A stretch of 34,798 bases of DNA from an uncultured Bacilli bacterium (GTDB lineage Bacteria; Bacillota_I; Bacilli_A; RFN20; CAG-288). This document shows, piece after piece, positions 8,768 to 18,778 of this stretch. The translations under genes were made by a program, and so were the position numbers. The notes under the pieces were generated by a model. It had not been told where the DNA came from, searched no databases, and saw nothing but the letters and a program-made list of their open reading frames with translations. The stretch lies in the NCBI GenBank assembly GCA_944332485.1, contig CALVKB010000009.1:1-34798 (forward strand), written 5' to 3'. Each line of letters begins with the position of its first letter. Within the stretch, counting starts at the first letter, position 1.

Positions 8768-11749
8768 TTAATGTTTTTTAGCTATATTTATCAAAAAACT
8801 ACAACGATATCTTCTATTTTTAGCCAAATATTTTTTATGAGTTTTACTACCCCACGAATCATCACCACCAACCCCTTTGTTGAAAGCACAAATAGTCAAA
8901 TAATTGTATTCATCTTCAGAAAGTTCTGAAAAATTATGTGCAAAATTGATTTTGAATTCATCATATGGCAAATATTTAAAACTGAAAGATTTGTCTATTG
9001 ATTGGAAACAAACTTCATAATTTTCAATTTGCAATTTAACATATTTAGTTTTTTCGTGATTGCCACATTCCTGTGGTTTGGAATAATTGACATACTGCTT
9101 ATCACAACTTGATTCATATTCATCAAAAATTGAGCCAAAACATCTGTCTACATAATTATCAAATGGACCTAAAGCACGATATTTGAATTGCTTATATTCT
9201 GATTTAATAGGTATCCTTATACCAACTAATGGCATTTTGAAAAACAATCTTGGTTTTTTATAAGAAAAATCAATCTTTAATTGCCCATTTTTGAAAATTG
9301 TAAAATTCATAGAAAATTTTTTAAAGAACAACCCAGTTTGCATGTAATATTTAAAACTAACAATAACTTTATCATTCTTTTTAATTACTTTGCATGGTTT
9401 TAAATAGGGGTTGTACATAGGATAAACCGATGAAGCTAAATAATATGATTGGAAATATTTCTCTACAAGCATATCATTATCAATAATAGGTCTGAATAAC
9501 GTCGGCAAAATTGTTTTTTGCAAAACGAAAGTATCATCTATTTTTATAGCAGTCAACCCGTTATTTTCATTACTGAATGTATTGAAAACGTAAGTGATAT
9601 TTTTAACTTTAATTGTCAAATGTGAGTTTGAACGAAAGATTTCAAAATCATTACTTTCATCCTTTTCAATATTATCAAGTTGATATTTGAATTCATTCTC
9701 TTTTATCTCTTGTTCAAAAGTCAAAAGATCACCTTTTTTAAAACAATAAATATCTTTATCATACATAACCAAAATTTTTCTAAAAGAAAAATCGTGTTTT
9801 TCTATTTTTACAGAAATTTTACAATTAGGTTTAATATCAAGTTTGAATTCCTTTTTAAAAACAACTTTATCTTCACAATATTCTTCGTATTGAAAAACTA
9901 AATCATTAGTTGAGATAAATTGAAAATTATTTTCGATTTCAAAACCCTGATCATTGAATGTAATTTTAATTGGCGAGTATTGATACTTAACTTCTTTTAT
10001 TTTTCCTGTTATCGTTCTATCTGACAATAACAATCCATTAGCACAGAAATTTGAATCATTAGGGTAGTCATAAAAGACGCCACCTATGAACTGTTTATTA
10101 CCTATAACAATTGTTTGGTCTACAAAATCCCATATAAATCCTAAACTGAAATGTTTAAATCTTTTTACTAATGAAAGATATTCATCTAAATTGCCGGTAG
10201 AATTTCCCATTGAGTGAGCATATTCGCAGAGTAAATAAGGTTTATTTTTATGTTTTTTCAAATACTTTTTAAGTTTCATCGGAGTTGTGTACATCGTAGA
10301 TTTGACATCTGAAATGTTCTCATATTGTTTTCTATGAATATTCTCATAATGAACTAAGCGTGTTTTATCTAATTTTTTAATATTAATGTTCAAATGTTTC
10401 AAATTTTCTCCATCATAAGATTCATTTCCTAAACTCCAAAACAAAATACAGGGATGATTTCTGTTTTGTTTAACCATGCTTATTCCCCTGTTGATGGTAA
10501 ATTCTTTGAATTTTTCATTGCTACCAGGCAAAATATATCTTTCATCTTTATTTGATGCCCATAACCCATGTGTTTCAATAGGAGCTTCATCCATCACAAT
10601 AATTCCTAATTCATCGCAAATATCATATAGAAAAGTATTATTTGGATAATGCGAACAACGTAAAGCATTAATATTGTGTTGTTTCATAATTAAAATATCG
10701 TTGTATGTTTGTTCAAAATTGATAACTCTTCCCTTATCAGGAGTAAATTCATGACGATTCACACCATATAAAACTAATTTTTTACCATTTAACATCAAAA
10801 CGTTATCGATGTTTTTTATATTTCTAAAACCGATTTTTAACAAAACTTCATCAATAACTTCACCATTATTTATCAATTGAATAATAGCTTTATATAAATT
10901 CGGTTGTTCGGGTGACCATTGTTTGCAATTTTCTAAAATATCTTCTATCTTTAAATTCTCGTCAACATTTGAATAAACTTTTTCTAATATATTTCTATCT
11001 TTATCAAACAAACTAAACTTGAAATCACATTTACTTTGATTATTCAAAACAACATCTAAACTTATTAATCCTGTTTTAAAGTCATCTTGTAAAATCGAAT
11101 TATTGATCAAAGACTTAATTCGTATTTTTGGTAAAACATCAAAATGTATTTCTCTATTTATACCCCAAAAACGCCACATATCCTGATCTGTATACCAAGA
11201 AGCAAAAGAATATTTGAAAACTAAAATATGTAAAATATTTTCACCATTTTTCAAATAGTCATTTAATTTAAATGATGTAGAAGTAAAATTGTTGTTCGTA
11301 AACCCAACAAATTTTCCATTTAGATAAATGTATGCTGCAGATTCAAATCCTGTTAACGAAAAAATATAATCTTTTGTATCATCAATTTTGCCTATTAAAA
11401 ATTTTTTCTTATAAACCGCACATTTATTTTTATTCGGCAATTTGTCAAAATTCTCACAAACTAAATTTTCCAACCCTTCCCAAGGATATTGATAATTTAC
11501 ATATTGTGGTTTATCAAGATTTAAAAAAGAAATATGAGAAGGAATATTCGCATTGATAAAATTACAATTATCAATATCATTAAGTTGTGAAGTTAAATTA
11601 GAAAATGAATCAAATCCAAAGCAAAAAACTTTCCAATCTTTATCAAAGTTGTTATCTATATTTTGTCTATTTAATACAGGTGTTATTTCTAAGTTATTTA
11701 TGGAATTTATCGGTTTGTTAAGTAGCTCAAATTGTTCTTTTTCAATCAT
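8768..11749 (-). CDS. lacZ: Beta-galactosidase, GH2 (LacZ type)
   Basis: Large cytoplasmic glycoside hydrolase family 2 enzyme that removes terminal beta-galactose from lactose-like sugars. At 993 residues it has the LacZ five-domain size: a jelly-roll sugar-binding part, an Ig-like domain, the TIM barrel from about residue 320, and a C-terminal beta-galactosidase small-chain domain (GPFDNYVDRCFGSIFDEY). Catalytic residues are visible: acid/base Glu443 in WSLGNESYDG and nucleophile Glu509 in LLCEYAHSMGNS. NRHEFTPDKGRV and ALRCSHYPN also match LacZ. No signal peptide is seen. The start overlaps the alpha-galactosidase stop by four bases, making it the last gene of the operon. No clear terminator hairpin follows. 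Confidence 0.92.
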   Translation of the reverse strand: MIEKEQFELLNKPINSINNLEITPVLNRQNIDNNFDKDWKVFCFGFDSFSNLTSQLNDIDNCNFINANIPSHISFLNLDKPQYVNYQYPWEGLENLVCENFDKLPNKNKCAVYKKKFLIGKIDDTKDYIFSLTGFESAAYIYLNGKFVGFTNNNFTSTSFKLNDYLKNGENILHILVFKYSFASWYTDQDMWRFWGINREIHFDVLPKIRIKSLINNSILQDDFKTGLISLDVVLNNQSKCDFKFSLFDKDRNILEKVYSNVDENLKIEDILENCKQWSPEQPNLYKAIIQLINNGEVIDEVLLKIGFRNIKNIDNVLMLNGKKLVLYGVNRHEFTPDKGRVINFEQTYNDILIMKQHNINALRCSHYPNNTFLYDICDELGIIVMDEAPIETHGLWASNKDERYILPGSNEKFKEFTINRGISMVKQNRNHPCILFWSLGNESYDGENLKHLNINIKKLDKTRLVHYENIHRKQYENISDVKSTMYTTPMKLKKYLKKHKNKPYLLCEYAHSMGNSTGNLDEYLSLVKRFKHFSLGFIWDFVDQTIVIGNKQFIGGVFYDYPNDSNFCANGLLLSDRTITGKIKEVKYQYSPIKITFNDQGFEIENNFQFISTNDLVFQYEEYCEDKVVFKKEFKLDIKPNCKISVKIEKHDFSFRKILVMYDKDIYCFKKGDLLTFEQEIKENEFKYQLDNIEKDESNDFEIFRSNSHLTIKVKNITYVFNTFSNENNGLTAIKIDDTFVLQKTILPTLFRPIIDNDMLVEKYFQSYYLASSVYPMYNPYLKPCKVIKKNDKVIVSFKYYMQTGLFFKKFSMNFTIFKNGQLKIDFSYKKPRLFFKMPLVGIRIPIKSEYKQFKYRALGPFDNYVDRCFGSIFDEYESSCDKQYVNYSKPQECGNHEKTKYVKLQIENYEVCFQSIDKSFSFKYLPYDEFKINFAHNFSELSEDEYNYLTICAFNKGVGGDDSWGSKTHKKYLAKNRRYRCSFLINIAKKH

Positions 11750-13989
11750 AAGATTTTTTCTCTTTTACCTGAGTCTGTTTGATGTTTTTTTCGATAAATT
11801 TTGCTTAAAGTCGAATTAACTTCCTGCAACACAAACAACATAGAAGTATATGCGTTCAATTCACAGGAGATATTCAAACCGACATTTTCATAAAAACTAC
11901 CTAAATAAATATCATTAGTCAAAGAGTTAAAATAGAATTTTGTTTTATCTAATCCTTTAATTTTAATAAAGCGAGCTCTTGTTTGTTCTTTATTCATATT
12001 CATAAAATAAACAACACATTGTTTTTTGTCTTTTGTTACACAGTTCCATGAAACATAGTTGGTTTCATATGGATTGTAAATTGCATAATAATCGCCTAAT
12101 GTTACTATGTGATGATATTTTCTAAATAAATCATTCATCTCTTTAATCTTTTTACAATCTTCCTCATTCAATTTATTTACATCTTGTTCGTATCCGAAAG
12201 TGCCGAAAAACGCTAAACAAGCTTTATCCTGAATACTACCGATTTTTCTTGCCGAAATATGTGTGCCAATTGAAGATAAAGGATAGAAAACATTAGTTGT
12301 GTAATTTATATAAGCACGCATTGCAATGTCTGTTTCATCACTACCCCAAATCTGTGGTGAATAATAAAGCATACCTAAATCAAATCTTCCACCACCACTT
12401 GCACATGTTTCCAACAATATATTAGGATATCTACTTGTAAATTGTTCCAACATATCATAAGTTCCTAAAACGAATTTATGATAAGTTTCCTTCTTATGTT
12501 TAGATTCCAAACACTCTGAATATGCCTCAGATAAAAATCTGTTGAAATCCCATTTTACATAATCGATATCTATTGAATCTAGAATTGAAAATATCTGAGT
12601 CAAAACGTGTTTTCTAGCATTTTCATTAACCAAATCTAAAACAAGTTGATGTCTTTGGAGTGTTGGATTTGTACATTTTTTAGGGTGAAGTGCATACTCA
12701 GGATGTTCTTTATACAATTGTGAATCTGGTGAAATCATCTCAGGTTCAATCCAAAGTCCAAACTTCATTTTCTTCAAATGACAATAATCAGCAACTCTTT
12801 TCAAATCAATCTTCTCTTTGTTGACAAACCAATCTCCGAGGCTGGATTTGTCATCATTTCTATGTCCAAACCAACCATCATCAAGAACAACTAAATCAAT
12901 ATCAAGTTCCTTAGCTTTGTCAATAAATGAGATGATTTTCTCTGTTGTAAAATCCATGAACATCGCTTCCCATGAATTTAAAAGAATCGGTCGTTCAGCT
13001 TTGGCAAACTTCTGAGGCATGATAAGATCTCTAGTTACATCATGAAAGACATTTGAAATACGATTTATTCCATCGCTTGAAAAAACTTGTAAAACACAAA
13101 ATGAATATAGAGATTCATTTTCAGAAAGACAATAAGAGAAATTTTCACTGTTATATCCTGCGATAATTCTAGTCTGACTTATTTCATCAACTTTAAACTG
13201 ATAGGAAAAATCACCGGAATATATACACGAAAAACCATAAACTTCACCAGAATCTAAATCGGCATTGGTTTTCTTCAACAACAAACTTGGTCCAAAATAA
13301 AATCCACGTCCACCATGATTATCAGAAATCTCTGTCAAGGAATGATTCAACTTGATAACTTCCTGCTGTCTTTCCCATCCCCAAGATCCATGGTAGCAAA
13401 CTATCTCGTAATCATCATTATCAAGATCCAATTCCATCGCTGAAAATTTATTAACAAATATGTCAGTTTTAGTTCTATTTTCAATTTTACTATGGCGAAC
13501 CATACAATCGTATTTTTCTGAAATTGTATAGTACAAAGTTAGATAGATATCGCGAGTTTCATCTTTAGTTAAAATTTCCAAAGTTTGACATTCATCCGTG
13601 TTAAATCGTGGATGTGGCATCTTGAATTTTTTATCAAAACCTTTGTAAATTTTATGAGAAACATATAAAAAATTTGTGATATCAATATTGGACTCATCAT
13701 TCACAATTGCAAAAGGATTTCTTTTATCCAATTTCCCATATGGAGCACATTCAAATTTACTTGCGAACATTGAGAAGTAATAGTCTTCATCCATCACCTC
13801 TGTTCCATTATCAACATACGCATAACGTTCCATATATCTTTCACTTACACGTTCTTTTGAAATATCATTCAAATATGGACCATCATAAAGATGAATCAAG
13901 TAATTATGTTTATTCACATGGATGTAATAGGAGTAATTTTTGGTGGATAAATGGAAAATCTTTCTTCTTTTTTCAAACTTAATACTCAT
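11746..13989 (-). CDS. Alpha-galactosidase, GH36
   Basis: Cytoplasmic family 36 alpha-galactosidase that releases galactose from raffinose, melibiose and stachyose-type sugars. The 747-residue length matches the tetrameric AgaA/MelA class. The N-terminal beta-sandwich is followed by the barrel motifs DLVVLDDGWFGHR, GLWIEPEMISPDS, the nucleophile Asp481 in VKWDFNRF, and the acid/base Asp551 in WGSDETD. The 70-residue spacing of the two acids is that known for characterised AgaA enzymes. LLETCASGGGRFD is also diagnostic. It lies three bases after the GH13 gene in the same orientation, so it is operonic. Confidence 0.93.
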   Translation of the reverse strand: MSIKFEKRRKIFHLSTKNYSYYIHVNKHNYLIHLYDGPYLNDISKERVSERYMERYAYVDNGTEVMDEDYYFSMFASKFECAPYGKLDKRNPFAIVNDESNIDITNFLYVSHKIYKGFDKKFKMPHPRFNTDECQTLEILTKDETRDIYLTLYYTISEKYDCMVRHSKIENRTKTDIFVNKFSAMELDLDNDDYEIVCYHGSWGWERQQEVIKLNHSLTEISDNHGGRGFYFGPSLLLKKTNADLDSGEVYGFSCIYSGDFSYQFKVDEISQTRIIAGYNSENFSYCLSENESLYSFCVLQVFSSDGINRISNVFHDVTRDLIMPQKFAKAERPILLNSWEAMFMDFTTEKIISFIDKAKELDIDLVVLDDGWFGHRNDDKSSLGDWFVNKEKIDLKRVADYCHLKKMKFGLWIEPEMISPDSQLYKEHPEYALHPKKCTNPTLQRHQLVLDLVNENARKHVLTQIFSILDSIDIDYVKWDFNRFLSEAYSECLESKHKKETYHKFVLGTYDMLEQFTSRYPNILLETCASGGGRFDLGMLYYSPQIWGSDETDIAMRAYINYTTNVFYPLSSIGTHISARKIGSIQDKACLAFFGTFGYEQDVNKLNEEDCKKIKEMNDLFRKYHHIVTLGDYYAIYNPYETNYVSWNCVTKDKKQCVVYFMNMNKEQTRARFIKIKGLDKTKFYFNSLTNDIYLGSFYENVGLNISCELNAYTSMLFVLQEVNSTLSKIYRKKHQTDSGKREKIL

Positions 13990-13992
13990 TTT

Positions 13993-15648
13993 TTAAACCT
14001 CATAAACTATAGCTTGATATGGTAATAAATATTTGTCATCGTAAGTTTCAACTGATGAAATTAATATCTTCTCTTTGTTTATATTTGCTATTGGGTATTT
14101 AACTTTTTTCTTAGTTAAATTTATCAGAACACAAATTTTTTTATCATCCAAACAACGTTCAAATTCAGTGTACTTATTGGATAAAAATATAACTTTAATA
14201 TCACCTTTTTTAATTATTTCAGAATTTGTTTTTAAACTTACCAACTTTTTATAAAATTTTAAAATTGAATTTGGATCATCCTTCTCTTGTTCAACAGTGA
14301 TACCGTTCATGTAATTTTTATTAACTTTCAACCAAGGCTTTGCACCTTGATTAAAACCTGCATTAACTGAACAATCCCATTGCATAGGAGATCTTGCATG
14401 ATCTCGATTGTACATTGAATTTAAAATTTTGAACAACTTTCTTTTTGGTATGAAGAAAAATAACTTTTTAGCAGTCTGTAATGCATATTTTGTTGCACAA
14501 TCATCCATCTCCTCCATGGTATTGTCAGTGTAATCAGTCATGCCTATCTCTTGTCCTTGATAAACATAGGTGCTACCTTTTAACAAAAACAGAAGAACTG
14601 CTAAAGCCTTAGCGGATTCTTTATGATATTTTTTAGTATCACCAAAGCGTGTCACACTTCTTCGCTGATCATGATTTTCTAAGTAAACTGATACCCAATC
14701 TACCTTGTTTTGCCACAGATATATCGGTTTCAAAAGATTCTTCATCTTGAACTTCTTTTTGATGATAGGAAACCACTTAACTCCATCACACATAGCATGT
14801 TCAAATTCAAACATCGTATCAAGTTCATGATTTCTAATGTATTTATTAGCTTCATCAGTAGTTAAATTGGAGGTTTCACCAACTAAAAAAGTATCGTATT
14901 TAGAAAGCAGATCATCATAGAATCGACGAAGAACCTTATGTGTGCCTTCTTGGTTTATATAATGCTCACCACCTCTGTTCAAAATTCTGAATTTTCCATT
15001 TTTCAAACTTGTTTTGTAAATTTGATTTATAACATCACATCGAAAGCCATAAACACCTTTATCCAGATAAAATTTCATGACATTTTCCACTTCTTTGATA
15101 ACTTCTTCATTGTGAAAATTCAAATCTGGTTGTTGTTTTGTATAAAGATGCAAATAAAACATACCATCTTCGTTTGGTACTTTCTCCCAAGCCGGGCCTG
15201 TAAATGCACTGTTCCAATTGTTTGGATATTTTCTTTTACCAGCATTACGAAAATAGTAATAATCACGATATTTTGAGTTTTTATCTTTCAAAGCATCTTG
15301 GAAAAAGTAATGTTGGTCAGATGTATGATTTATCACAAGATCCATCACAATTCTAATATCCCTTTTCTTAGCTTCGTTAATAAGGCAATCAAAATCTTCC
15401 ATAGTTCCAAAAATCGGATTAATGGAATAATAATCTGATATATCATATCCATTATCGAACATCGGAGATTTATATATTGGACTTAACCAAATAATTTGTA
15501 CTCCTAAATCTTTCAGATAATCAAGTTTACTGATGATACCTTGAATATCACCATAACCATCGTTATTTGAATCACAAAAAGATAATGGGTAAATTTGATA
15601 GATTATTTTATTTTTAAAATCATCACTTCGTTTCTTCACTTGATCCAT
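13993..15648 (-). CDS. GH13 alpha-glucosidase (oligo-1,6-glucosidase type)
   Basis: Cytoplasmic GH13 subfamily 31 type enzyme that cleaves terminal alpha-glucosides. Motifs in order: IYQIYPLSFCDSNNDGYGDI, DLVINHTSDQH, the nucleophile Asp205 in GFRCDVINQ, the acid/base Glu258 in LVGETSN, and transition-state Asp327 in YLENHDQRR. Valine directly after the nucleophile (DVIN) is the residue typical of alpha-1,6-specific members (isomaltose, panose) rather than Ala/Thr of maltose enzymes. The ATG at 15648 is chosen because GAGG sits nine bases upstream; a TTG at 15663 is a longer alternative. The gene overlaps the end of the transporter gene by 26 bases. Confidence 0.88.
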   Translation of the reverse strand: MDQVKKRSDDFKNKIIYQIYPLSFCDSNNDGYGDIQGIISKLDYLKDLGVQIIWLSPIYKSPMFDNGYDISDYYSINPIFGTMEDFDCLINEAKKRDIRIVMDLVINHTSDQHYFFQDALKDKNSKYRDYYYFRNAGKRKYPNNWNSAFTGPAWEKVPNEDGMFYLHLYTKQQPDLNFHNEEVIKEVENVMKFYLDKGVYGFRCDVINQIYKTSLKNGKFRILNRGGEHYINQEGTHKVLRRFYDDLLSKYDTFLVGETSNLTTDEANKYIRNHELDTMFEFEHAMCDGVKWFPIIKKKFKMKNLLKPIYLWQNKVDWVSVYLENHDQRRSVTRFGDTKKYHKESAKALAVLLFLLKGSTYVYQGQEIGMTDYTDNTMEEMDDCATKYALQTAKKLFFFIPKRKLFKILNSMYNRDHARSPMQWDCSVNAGFNQGAKPWLKVNKNYMNGITVEQEKDDPNSILKFYKKLVSLKTNSEIIKKGDIKVIFLSNKYTEFERCLDDKKICVLINLTKKKVKYPIANINKEKILISSVETYDDKYLLPYQAIVYEV

Positions 15649-17134
15649 CGTTTTGTGCCTCAATTTTCTTAATTATCTCTTCATGATACTTCTCATCTAT
15701 CTTATATGTAAATTTGATGATCAAATAACACACCAAAAAACAAAGCATCGGAACAATGCAAAATCCAATTTGGAAAACTATCCTTTGCCATTGTTCAATT
15801 CCACTTAAAATCTCCTCCGCTTGTTCAACAATATTCTCACCACCAACTGCACTTTCTCTTTCTAAAGTAGCAATCATATTACTTACTCCGAATAAAGAAC
15901 CACTCAAAAGGAATATATAAAGAATAAGCTGTTGTAAGCTGCTAGCAATTTTAGCAGTGAAGGCTCTCAATGCGAATATAGCTGACTCTCTTCTAGCACC
16001 AAATTTATATTGATTGTAATCTATAGCATCCTGAATCATTATGTACAATATCAAACTTAAAATAGTCTGCCCGTAAAATGCAAAAAATGCGATAACACAC
16101 AACAAAGGAAAAACAACTTCATAATCAGGAATTAAAACATAACTGAACAAAAATAAGTAACTTATCATCGTAACAAATGATAGTATCTCAAATAATTTCT
16201 TCCGTTTAACCTTCAACTTATTTATGAAAAGTGGATAAGTAAATTGCCCAACAAGTGTTGCCACAGCATAGACAATTGTGAAATACAACTGATAAGTAGC
16301 ACCTTTTTGATAACCGAAGTTAAAATAAAAATAATTCAATCCAGCAGCAACTAAAATAGTTGAACCAGTATAGTAAAACAATATGGCGATAATCGAACTT
16401 CGCACTTGTGAATTTTTACCAAGGACAGTGAAGATATCCTTAAATTTCATGTTCTCATTATTTTTTTCAAGAGTTGTACTCACTTCCTTCTCTTTCATGA
16501 AAATAACAAGAATAAGTTGAGATGCAAAAAACAATAACGAAGTGACTAATGCAGTAATTTTATATGTGGCTTCATATCTACCAGGTGATAATAAAGGAAC
16601 TATTCCACCAACTGCGAATGATCCAATAGAGACGAAAATTGATAAAAGTGTCGTGATGTTGCTTCGAACTTTCTCATTATTTGACAAACTTGGCAAAACG
16701 CTCCAGAAAGCGATGTCGTTTATTGTATATGTAAAATCCCATAAAAAATAAAATAAACAGAATAAAGCAACATACCACCATCCTGTTGGAAGAATCCAAA
16801 ACATGCAAATGGTGACAATGCAATTAGTCAGTGCTCCAATAAAAATCCATGGTCTATATTTTCCAGATTTAAATTTGCATTTTTCTATGATAAATCCCAT
16901 TATTGGATCGTTAAATCCGTCCCAAATTCTCAAAAGAATAACAACTATTGTGATAACCAAATACATCTGTTGATAGTCACCTAGTGTTGTATTTCCCAAG
17001 CCACAATATTGAACAAAGGTCAATAAGAACATGGCGACGAATTGATAGCTCGCATCTCGGAACATACCTGAAGATGTGTACAACCATTTTGTAGTTTTTG
17101 GCACATCGCCATTGAATGTTTTGTTTTTAAACAT
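15623..17134 (-). CDS. GPH-family sugar:cation symporter (MelB-like)
   Basis: Inner-membrane sugar importer of the glycoside-pentoside-hexuronide family (MFS fold), 503 residues with about twelve hydrophobic segments. Family motifs seen are LLRIWDGFNDPIMGFIIE (the MelB-like Asp pair in helix II and the NDP turn), KSGKYRPWIFIGA, and the loop YNQYKFGARRESAIFALRAFTAKIASSL, typical of the C-terminal half. It is the first gene of the operon with GH13, GH36 and GH2 hydrolases, so its cargo is probably a galactose- and glucose-containing oligosaccharide that is hydrolysed inside. The cargo is inferred from neighbours only. Confidence 0.87.
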   Translation of the reverse strand: MFKNKTFNGDVPKTTKWLYTSSGMFRDASYQFVAMFLLTFVQYCGLGNTTLGDYQQMYLVITIVVILLRIWDGFNDPIMGFIIEKCKFKSGKYRPWIFIGALTNCIVTICMFWILPTGWWYVALFCLFYFLWDFTYTINDIAFWSVLPSLSNNEKVRSNITTLLSIFVSIGSFAVGGIVPLLSPGRYEATYKITALVTSLLFFASQLILVIFMKEKEVSTTLEKNNENMKFKDIFTVLGKNSQVRSSIIAILFYYTGSTILVAAGLNYFYFNFGYQKGATYQLYFTIVYAVATLVGQFTYPLFINKLKVKRKKLFEILSFVTMISYLFLFSYVLIPDYEVVFPLLCVIAFFAFYGQTILSLILYIMIQDAIDYNQYKFGARRESAIFALRAFTAKIASSLQQLILYIFLLSGSLFGVSNMIATLERESAVGGENIVEQAEEILSGIEQWQRIVFQIGFCIVPMLCFLVCYLIIKFTYKIDEKYHEEIIKKIEAQNDGSSEETK

Positions 17135-17202
17135 AATGAAAACCTTCTTTCAATTATTATAAAAAATATGAAAATTGAGAATGTACACTTTTATAATTTT
17201 TT

Positions 17203-17219
17203 TGAAAGCGGTTTTATCA
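17203..17219. promoter_or_regulatory. Possible catabolite (cre) or LacI-type operator before sugar operon
   Basis: TGAAAGCGGTTTTATCA at this place resembles the CcpA cre consensus (TGWAAGCGNWWWCA) with a longer right half, and is an imperfect dyad of the LacI-family kind. It lies about 70 bases upstream of the transporter start and overlaps the stop of the preceding yolD-like gene. No regulator gene adjoins the operon. Assignment is by motif likeness only. Confidence 0.4.
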
Positions 17220-17528
17220 AATTAATTTCAAATCTAAAATATCTGTTATATTGAGCTTTTTATCCTCAAAATAAATACTTTTTTCTACTATATCAATCTT
17301 TTTAAGAATCAATTCTTCACTGATAATATGACCGTTATTGTAATAATCGACTTGAAAAACATCCCCAATATTCGCATTAGACAATACATTATTTAATTTA
17401 TCAAGTTGATCTGCTGAAAGAATTGGCTTTTCTATTTTTTCTTTTTCCTTTTGCAACTTATCGATCATATCAAATTGCCCATTCAAAGATTTGAAAGGAT
17501 TCCACTTTTTCATCCCACGATCTGCCAT
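17217..17528 (-). CDS. YolD-like protein
   Basis: Small cytoplasmic protein (103 residues) of the YolD-like family. It begins with the family hallmark DRGMKKWNPFKSL and goes on to a beta-rich C-terminal half. In Bacilli yolD-like genes are regularly coupled to UvrX/DinB-type polymerases. Here the ATG overlaps the polymerase stop codon (TAATG), giving strict translational coupling. The family's molecular role is not established; involvement with error-prone repair is inferred from pairing. Confidence 0.78.
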   Translation of the reverse strand: MADRGMKKWNPFKSLNGQFDMIDKLQKEKEKIEKPILSADQLDKLNNVLSNANIGDVFQVDYYNNGHIISEELILKKIDIVEKSIYFEDKKLNITDILDLKLI

Positions 17529-18778
17529 TATTTACTATGACCTCCGATTTGATTGTTTCTAGCAATTGCGTTTGATTCTGGTAAAAGTGCCGACATTTTG
17601 ACAATCGAATTATTACCATATGTCCTTTTAATTTTATCCATTACATTGTTATATTTACGTTCTGAATCAATCTTATTTTCATCTTTGAATAAATCTGTTT
17701 GGTAAAAAGTGTTGTCAAATAGTTCACTAGCGAATAAATTTATTCGCCTTATTGGTAAATCTTGAACACAATTACGGTAAATATACAGAACAAAATCAGT
17801 GATTTCCTTTGTTGAATCTGTCGCTCTTAACATAGTAGCCATCTTTCCAAATCCACCTAAGTCACCTGAATACAAAATAACTATTCCAATTGTTTTAGCT
17901 AATTTCTTCTCTGCTCTTATTTTCTCACACAACTCCTCTACCATGTCTTTAACAATAGTTTCCATTTCGACAAAATCATAATCTCTCATTAAAACTTGAC
18001 CGCAGTTAAGACTGTGACTTTCCGGTGTATACTTGTCTCTTATGATACCCTCATCAATGCCATGAGCATGATTGTAAATCTCCTCACCGATGATTCCTAA
18101 TTTTTGTTTTAAAAAATTAAGTTCTGAACATGCTATTTCTCCGATGGTGAAGAATCCATAATTATTCAATCTTTCTTCCAATCTACTCCCAATTCCCCAC
18201 ATCTTTGAGATAGGTGATAGTGGCCACAATTTAGTTGGAATATCCTTATAAGTCCACTTAGCTATGTAATTTTTATTGTTTTTAGCTTCGATATCCATGG
18301 CGCATTTTGCCATGAATATATTTTCACCGATACCACAAGTACATATCAATTTGGTTTTTTCTTTGATTTTTTTCAAAATTCTTTTTGCGTAAGTGATAGC
18401 ATCGCAGTTATTGATTTTTAAATAATCTGTCACATCGAGAAAACATTCATCAATAGAATAAACATGCAAATCTTCCTTGGAGACAAAATCGAGAAAAATT
18501 GAAACAATATCGACACTTTTTTCTAAATAAAGTTGCATTCTTGGTTTAGCAAAAATCATATTTGGGATATTTTTGGGCAACTCCTTATAACGACATCTAC
18601 TTGGAACTCCCATTTTCTTCAAATATGGTGAAACCGAAAGAACGATAGTATTTGATCCTCTATCTTTATCACATACTACCAAAGGTGTCTTAAAAGGATC
18701 CATCTTTCTTTCAACACATTCAACGAAAGCGTAGAAAGCTTTCATATCTATTGAAAAAATCGTTCTTTTCATGATCAA
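17528..18778 (-). CDS. Y-family DNA polymerase (UvrX/DinB-like)
   Basis: Translesion DNA polymerase of the Y family, 416 residues. The catalytic palm shows the first carboxylate Asp11 in SIDMKAFYAFVE and the second cluster in VYSIDECFLDVT. The thumb helix-hairpin-helix region is KMWGIGSRLEERLNNYGFFTIGE, and the little-finger domain occupies the last third. The opening KRTIFSIDMKAFYAFVECVERKMDPF and the attached yolD gene place it with the UvrX/UmuC-like Bacilli group rather than classical DinB. The start codon overlaps the stop of the preceding membrane-protein gene (ATGA). No LexA box was identified with confidence. Confidence 0.88.
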   Translation of the reverse strand: MIMKRTIFSIDMKAFYAFVECVERKMDPFKTPLVVCDKDRGSNTIVLSVSPYLKKMGVPSRCRYKELPKNIPNMIFAKPRMQLYLEKSVDIVSIFLDFVSKEDLHVYSIDECFLDVTDYLKINNCDAITYAKRILKKIKEKTKLICTCGIGENIFMAKCAMDIEAKNNKNYIAKWTYKDIPTKLWPLSPISKMWGIGSRLEERLNNYGFFTIGEIACSELNFLKQKLGIIGEEIYNHAHGIDEGIIRDKYTPESHSLNCGQVLMRDYDFVEMETIVKDMVEELCEKIRAEKKLAKTIGIVILYSGDLGGFGKMATMLRATDSTKEITDFVLYIYRNCVQDLPIRRINLFASELFDNTFYQTDLFKDENKIDSERKYNNVMDKIKRTYGNNSIVKMSALLPESNAIARNNQIGGHSK

